NCBI GenBank assembly: GCA_938091165.1
Contig: CALKNK010000026.1
Span: 1 to 10,021 of the forward strand
Reading direction: 5' to 3'
From: an uncultured Ilumatobacter sp.
Lineage (GTDB): Bacteria > Actinomycetota > Acidimicrobiia > Acidimicrobiales > Ilumatobacteraceae
Length of the DNA: 10,021 nt
The notes under the pieces are model-generated. The model did no database searches and was not told where the DNA came from. It saw only the letters and a list, made by a program, of their open reading frames with translations. Made by a program: the position numbers and the translations under genes. Below are positions 6,417 through 10,021 of this stretch, piece after piece (position 1 is the first letter of the stretch; each line of letters begins with the position of its first letter).

Positions 6417-7589
6417 TTAAGTGGTGTAGTCGGCGTTGAAACGGACGTAGGTATCGCTGAGGTCGCAACCCCAGACGGTGGCGGTCTCTGCACCGACACC
6501 CAAACTCACATGAATCGTCACGTCTTCACCGGACATGTAGCTCGACAGCTCAGCCAGCGCTGCTTCGTCAAGCCGGCGAGGGTAGACCTCGTCGGACCCG
6601 AACCTTATGACCACGGCATCCTGATCGATGCGCCGATCCTCGGGCTGCACGCTGCACTTGCCGATAGCCATCGCCACGCGTCCCCAGTTTGGATCACCAC
6701 CATGAACAGCGGTCTTCACCAACGGTGAATTGACGACGGCCTTGGCAACTCGCTTCGCTTGGGCGGTATCGATGGCGCCGTCGACGACGACTTCGATCAG
6801 TGAGTTTGCTCCCTCGCCATCACGTGCAATCTGCTTAGTCAGGTCAACAGCGACATCGAACAGCGCTGTCTCAAAGGCGGTGAGGTCGACGGCTCCTGCT
6901 GCGCCCGAGGCCATCACGATTGATGAATCGCTCGTCGACGTGTCGGTGTCGATACTCACGCAATTAAATGTGCGATCGACGACTCGCCTGAAGATCACAT
7001 CAAGTTCAGCGGAGTTAATCGCGGCGTCGGTGAAGAGCATTGAGATGTGTGTTGCCATGTCGGGTTCGATCATGCCGACCCCCTTTGCCATCCCGATGAT
7101 GCGTGCCCTGCCACTCGTCGAGGGAATGGAGGCTGCGGCCAGTTTGGGAACCGTGTCCGTGGTCATCATGGCGCGTGCTGGGCCGTCGGCATCGGTACTG
7201 GGCAGCGGCTGCGGGATCGAGTTGAGGCCCTTGGTGACTTGACCGATCGGATAGCGACGGCCGATCACGCCGGTCGATGTCAAAACAACGTCGGTGGGAT
7301 CGCAGCCGACCCGCTCAGCAACGATACGAGCGACGGTCTCAGCATCGTCGATCCCCGGTTGGCCTGTTGCCACGTTCGCATTCTTCGAGATCACCACGGC
7401 GGCTTGAGCCAAACCATTTGCAACGTGGCGACGGCTGAGTGTGACGCTGGGTCCGGCGAATCGGCTCTGCGTGAAGACCGCAGCGGTCGGCACTGCAGTA
7501 TCAGAGGCGATCACGACGAAGTCGTCGGTCTTATCCTTGATACCCAGGTTCGTGACGTACGAACGGAAGCCTGCAGGAAGATCGGTCAT
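6417..7589 (-). CDS. argJ: ArgJ: glutamate N-acetyltransferase / ornithine acetyltransferase
   Basis: ArgJ moves the acetyl group from N-acetylornithine to glutamate, recycling it in arginine biosynthesis; bifunctional forms also use acetyl-CoA. The 390-residue length is normal. By analogy with M. tuberculosis ArgJ, the oxyanion-hole Thr106-Gly107 (TSTGVIG), Lys169 (MAKGVGMIEP), nucleophile Thr180 (DMATHIS), Glu259 (DGEGAN), GDPNWGR (298-304) and the terminal Asn385 (NADYTT) are all present. The precursor should cleave itself between Ala179 and Thr180 into alpha and beta chains. Two signatures deviate: the usual NSGNANACTG reads SKNANVATG (68-76), and the autocleavage region reads EPDMATH rather than APNMATM. 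ATG 7589 is the first plausible start. No argB, C, D or G is in view; the upstream neighbour is a MarR gene ending 51 bases away, on the same strand. The ArgJ fold and self-processing are certain; exact substrate range is less so given the divergent motifs. Confidence 0.93.
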   Translation of the reverse strand: MTDLPAGFRSYVTNLGIKDKTDDFVVIASDTAVPTAAVFTQSRFAGPSVTLSRRHVANGLAQAAVVISKNANVATGQPGIDDAETVARIVAERVGCDPTDVVLTSTGVIGRRYPIGQVTKGLNSIPQPLPSTDADGPARAMMTTDTVPKLAAASIPSTSGRARIIGMAKGVGMIEPDMATHISMLFTDAAINSAELDVIFRRVVDRTFNCVSIDTDTSTSDSSIVMASGAAGAVDLTAFETALFDVAVDLTKQIARDGEGANSLIEVVVDGAIDTAQAKRVAKAVVNSPLVKTAVHGGDPNWGRVAMAIGKCSVQPEDRRIDQDAVVIRFGSDEVYPRRLDEAALAELSSYMSGEDVTIHVSLGVGAETATVWGCDLSDTYVRFNADYTT

Positions 7590-7640
7590 GGCGCCGAGGC
7601 TACGAGTAGGAGTGCGATAGTCAGTGGATGATCTGTCGCT

Positions 7641-8132
7641 TCAATCGACGCTGCCGTCGGCGTCTGTTCCGCTAGCCGCAAAACCATCGGCAATCGATGT
7701 GAAGATCGACGCCATGGCAGCAATTTGATCTGCGTCGAGGTGATCAAACACCCGGCGACGAACACTTTCCACATGGTGAGGAGCGGTCCGCTCGAGCAGC
7801 TTGCGCCCGGTGGTGGTAAGAGATCCCATCATCACGCGGCGGTCAGCGGGCGAGCTTTGGCGCAAGACATATCCATCAGCGACCAGCCGATCAAGACGCC
7901 GAGTCAGCCCGCTCGGCGAGAGCTGGAGAATCTCGGCAAGATCACACATCCGCATTGATTGCTCTTCAGCCTCGGAGAGGTACACGAGAACCTGGTAGTC
8001 ACCGAGAGTCAGGCCGTGGTTGGCGAGATCTCGCTCGACCGCATTGATCAGATCGCCTTGCACCTCGATGTAGGCGCGCCAAGCGGCCATCTCGCGTGAG
8101 GTCAACCAGTTACCTGCGGACGTCATGCTCAC
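7641..8132 (-). CDS. MarR-family transcriptional regulator
   Basis: A 163-residue winged-helix regulator of MarR length and layout. An N-terminal helix (REMAAWRAYIEVQGDLINAV in part, residues 13-32) forms the dimer arm, followed by LTLGDYQVLVYLSE (41-54). The helix-turn-helix is at about 59-84 (MRMCDLAEILQLSPSGLTRR, RLDRLVADGYV), the wing carries SPADRRV (94-100), and a C-terminal helix (about 122-150) completes the dimer interface. Such proteins bind palindromic operators as dimers and usually repress themselves and a neighbour until a phenolic or other small ligand binds. The frame opens at GTG 8132; an ATG two codons later (8126) is an equal alternative. It lies 63 bases after the FAD oxidoreductase and 51 before argJ, all leftward, so either may be its target. 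An imperfect palindrome covers its start region (8135-8150). The ligand cannot be inferred. Confidence 0.93.
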   Translation of the reverse strand: MSMTSAGNWLTSREMAAWRAYIEVQGDLINAVERDLANHGLTLGDYQVLVYLSEAEEQSMRMCDLAEILQLSPSGLTRRLDRLVADGYVLRQSSPADRRVMMGSLTTTGRKLLERTAPHHVESVRRRVFDHLDADQIAAMASIFTSIADGFAASGTDADGSVD

Positions 8133-8134
8133 AT

Positions 8135-8150
8135 TTCCAAGATATCGGAA
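8135..8150. promoter_or_regulatory. Candidate MarR operator overlapping its own start region
   Basis: On the minus strand TTCCGATATCTTGGAA is an imperfect 16-base palindrome (6 of 8 pairs match) beginning 2 bases from the GTG at 8132. It includes TATCTT (8145-8140), which fits the TANNNT -10 form and would place transcription start beside the GTG. A dimer bound here would block its own promoter, the usual MarR arrangement. This is sequence pattern plus family knowledge, not proof. Confidence 0.4.
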
Positions 8151-8195
8151 GGCCGGCGCAGGACACGACGCCGTGGCGATGAGTGCTGTTGAGGT

Positions 8196-9416
8196 TCAGG
8201 TAACCCGTTCCGCAACGGCTTGGGCGCATCGCCGACCGGAATATAAGGCCCCCTGGGTTGATGCGGTGTCTCGGTGGTCGCCGCAGACGAAGCGGCCGTC
8301 GGCCATCGCAACAGCTTGCTTGGGTGAGAACGGAGGCTGCTGACCAGGTTGGCCATGGGCGATCCGGTACGTGTGGACGTGGTCCCAACTATCTACCTGT
8401 GCCCCCCACCAAGATCGGAGCTGCCGCCGAGCCGCAGTCGCTAGGTCGCCGTCTGCATGGCCGGGCATAGCTGCAGCGATGAGGTGGCGTCCTGTTGGGG
8501 CATAGCTTGGCGCAATGTTGCTCATCACGGCCACGTTGAGAACCGGACCGTCACCGGTGCCATCGAGAATGACGAGCTTGGTCTTGGTCGGCGCTGCGTC
8601 AGCGGCGAAGTAGACGCATCCGACTGCCTTGGATTCGACCTTGGGTAGGCCGAGCAGGGCTGATGCGGCAGGACCCTCGGTTGCGACCACAACTGCGTCA
8701 TGTTCAATGCGGTCACCATCGTCGATTGTGACCGCATTGGCAGTGGCCGAGACCACCGGCGTTTTGAGTCGAATGGTTCCCGCAGGCAGGCGAGTAGCAA
8801 GCTGATCGGAGATTGCTTGCATGCCAGCGGCGGGGACAACGGAGTCGCCGTCAGCAAGCATTCGGAAAACGATGTCAAACATACGTCGACTGTCACCAAG
8901 ATTGGGGTCGAGCTGAATGCCGCCGACCAGAGGCGTGAAGAACCGCTCAATGATGCGGTCGGAGAAGCCGAACTTAGACAATGCATCGTGTGTGGTGATG
9001 TCGTCATTGTGCAGCAGCTTCGACGGGTGAACACTTCGAACGGAGTGACGCAACTGAGCAATACGCGCCTTGTCGAACAACGACCCGATAGGGGCGGTCG
9101 CTGTAGCGAAGGTTGCGCGGGGCATTCGGAACGGATCAGCAACGACTGACCCCTTGCCATTCCGCCAAACAAGAGCACCAGGATCGAAGGCCTGGAGGTC
9201 GAGAGCCTCCATGTCAAGCTGTCGGTGCATCTCGGGATACGCGGTCAACGTCACTTGAAATCCGCGATCCAAAGTGAAACCGTCAACGATGTCACTGCGA
9301 ACCCGCCCCCCGACGCCGTCACTCGCCTCGTAGACGGTTACATCCACTCCGGCGGCATACAGTTCGTTGGCACAGGCTAGGCCAGCCAGCCCAGCGCCGA
9401 TGATGGCGACAGTCAC
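8196..9416 (-). CDS. FAD-dependent oxidoreductase, amine-oxidase / protoporphyrinogen-oxidase-like
   Basis: A 406-residue flavoprotein. It opens with the FAD-binding dinucleotide motif GAGLAGL (7-13), Glu30 at the end of the second strand (VTVYEAS) to hold the ribose, and GGRVRS (36-41), all typical of the amine-oxidase/phytoene-desaturase superfamily. LDRGFQVTLTAYPE (49-62) and FFTPLVGGI mark the substrate domain region, and the C-terminus carries the second FAD motif, VCGDHRDTASTQGALYSGRR (about 377-396). No transmembrane segment is obvious. The GTG start at 9416 overlaps the stop of the upstream TIGR01777 gene as GTGA, indicating translational coupling, and puts the dinucleotide motif at the normal distance from the N-terminus. 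Relatives are usually annotated only as NAD(P)/FAD-dependent oxidoreductases; carotenoid, porphyrin or amine substrates are all possible, and no pigment or haem gene in the window helps to choose. Confidence 0.9.
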   Translation of the reverse strand: MTVAIIGAGLAGLACANELYAAGVDVTVYEASDGVGGRVRSDIVDGFTLDRGFQVTLTAYPEMHRQLDMEALDLQAFDPGALVWRNGKGSVVADPFRMPRATFATATAPIGSLFDKARIAQLRHSVRSVHPSKLLHNDDITTHDALSKFGFSDRIIERFFTPLVGGIQLDPNLGDSRRMFDIVFRMLADGDSVVPAAGMQAISDQLATRLPAGTIRLKTPVVSATANAVTIDDGDRIEHDAVVVATEGPAASALLGLPKVESKAVGCVYFAADAAPTKTKLVILDGTGDGPVLNVAVMSNIAPSYAPTGRHLIAAAMPGHADGDLATAARRQLRSWWGAQVDSWDHVHTYRIAHGQPGQQPPFSPKQAVAMADGRFVCGDHRDTASTQGALYSGRRCAQAVAERVT

Positions 9417-10021
9417 CGGCCGAGGACAGCGCGCAAAGCTGTTTCGAGATCAGGATGATCAAACGTGAATCCGGCATCATTCTGCAAAACCCGCGGGTGC
9501 ACCTTTTGGCCTGTGAAAAGAAGGTTCTCAGCTAATTCGCTTCCGAGCAGCAGCTTTGGCCCAAACTTCGGCGTCGGCAGAAACGTCGGACGCTTCAGCA
9601 CGCTGCCGAGCGTGTTAGCAAAATCTGCCTGTGTCGTCGGCTGCGGTGCGGTCAAATTAACGGGGCCCGCAATGTCGCCGTTGAGAAGATGGGTAATCGC
9701 CCGCACCTCGTCGTCAATGGAGATCCAACTCCACCACTGCTCACCCGAACCAATCGTGCCGCCTGCGCCAATTTTGAACAGTAGTAGCTGCTTCTTCAGC
9801 GCCCCGCCCTTAGCAGAAAGCACGATTCCAGTCCGCAGAAACGCCACGCGGACTCCAGCCGCTGTTGCCGGCTCAGTGCACTGCTCCCACTCGACGGTGA
9901 GGTCGGCGAGGAAGCCTTCACCTGGCGTCGAAGTCTCGTCAAGGTCTTCGTTGCCGCGGGAACCATAAAAGCCAATCGCTGAGCCGGAAAGCAGCACCTG
10001 CGGGCCGTTGCTGCATGCCGC
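9413..10021 (-). CDS. TIGR01777-family (YfcH-like) epimerase/oxidoreductase, 5' end beyond window
   Basis: The reading frame is open to the right edge (first visible codons AACSNGPQ) and ends at TGA 9415-9413, giving 202 residues of a protein normally about 300 long. The NAD(P)-binding N-terminus (GxxGxxG) is off the window. Visible landmarks of this extended-SDR family are VLLSGSAIGFYGSRG with the catalytic-region Ser and Tyr, GEGFLADLTVEWE, GVRVAFLRTGIVLSAKGGAL, WWSWISIDDEV, GPVNLTAPQPTTQADFA, and the C-terminal DUF1731-type part LLLGSELAENLLFTGQKV followed by LQNDAGFTFDHPDLETAL. The E. coli relative is YfcH; SulA homolog is an older label without good support. The biochemical role is not established. 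The stop overlaps the start of the FAD oxidoreductase by 4 bases, so the two are probably made together and may act on a common redox substrate. A GTG at 9997 should not be taken as the start because homology continues upstream. Confidence 0.93.
   Translation of the reverse strand, partial: AACSNGPQVLLSGSAIGFYGSRGNEDLDETSTPGEGFLADLTVEWEQCTEPATAAGVRVAFLRTGIVLSAKGGALKKQLLLFKIGAGGTIGSGEQWWSWISIDDEVRAITHLLNGDIAGPVNLTAPQPTTQADFANTLGSVLKRPTFLPTPKFGPKLLLGSELAENLLFTGQKVHPRVLQNDAGFTFDHPDLETALRAVLGR

Noticed and set aside
7600..7609. CTACGAGTAG dyad upstream of argJ as a MarR or ArgR operator
   Set aside because: Arms are only 4 bases, it shares no sequence with the palindrome at the MarR start, and it does not resemble an ArgR box. 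Too likely by chance.
7047..7631. Plus-strand open frame of 194 codons opposite argJ
   Set aside because: Shadow of argJ; the minus strand has the complete ArgJ catalytic set in frame, and the plus product shows no domain motif.
8525..9217. Minus-strand open frame of 230 codons inside the FAD oxidoreductase
   Set aside because: It lies in another frame of the same strand within a gene with clear FAD motifs, and its composition (Ser/Arg/Pro-rich, no domain) is typical of an out-of-frame read.
9465..9968. Plus-strand open frame of 167 codons opposite the TIGR01777 gene
   Set aside because: Antisense shadow; the minus frame matches a full family signature to the window edge.
1..10021. Mobile element, defence island, CRISPR array or biosynthetic cluster
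   Set aside because: No transposase, integrase, nuclease-defence, repeat-spacer or synthase signature was seen on either strand; gene content is housekeeping plus one wall protein.

Overview
The window is a dense, ordinary bacterial chromosome segment of moderately high GC, probably from a high-GC actinobacterium. Acidimicrobiia (Ilumatobacter-like) is my best guess. This rests on three things: a homodimeric-type pyruvate dehydrogenase E1 that reads like the mycobacterial AceE, a secreted SpoIID/LytB protein, and C-terminal ~130-residue repeats of a kind I associate with Acidimicrobiia secreted proteins. The taxonomic call is recall-based inference; no rRNA or marker gene is present. I see no tRNA, rRNA, insertion sequence, CRISPR array or phage gene.

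Layout, left to right. 1-723 (-): the N-terminal 241 codons of aceE, cut by the window edge. 813-1566 (-): a decayed secreted SGNH/GDSL hydrolase gene with two frameshifts, an in-frame stop and a Ser-to-Cys change at the nucleophile position. 1604-2053 (+): ribonuclease HI, divergent from the pseudogene. 2204-5506 (+): a 1100-residue secreted cell-wall protein combining a SpoIID/LytB core, a peptidoglycan-binding-like segment, an intact SGNH hydrolase domain and three tandem C-terminal repeats. 5590-6366 (+): an SDR-family dehydrogenase closely resembling 3-hydroxyacyl-CoA dehydrogenase type II (HSD10). It converges on a leftward block across a hairpin at 6395-6411.

The leftward block, in transcription order, is: a TIGR01777-family (YfcH-like) epimerase/oxidoreductase (5' end off the window), a FAD-dependent amine-oxidase-like oxidoreductase that overlaps it by 4 bases (GTGA), a MarR-family regulator, and argJ (6417-7589). 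Gaps after the overlapping pair are 63 and 51 bases, so all four could share a transcript, although MarR and argJ may also have their own promoters.

Most genes are housekeeping or central metabolism (pyruvate oxidation, arginine biosynthesis, acyl-CoA or branched-chain oxidation, RNA-DNA hybrid removal). The parts most worth a second look are the multidomain secreted wall protein, the SGNH pseudogene about 0.6 kb from it, and the divergent signature motifs of ArgJ. I found no convincing evidence of an entirely new system.
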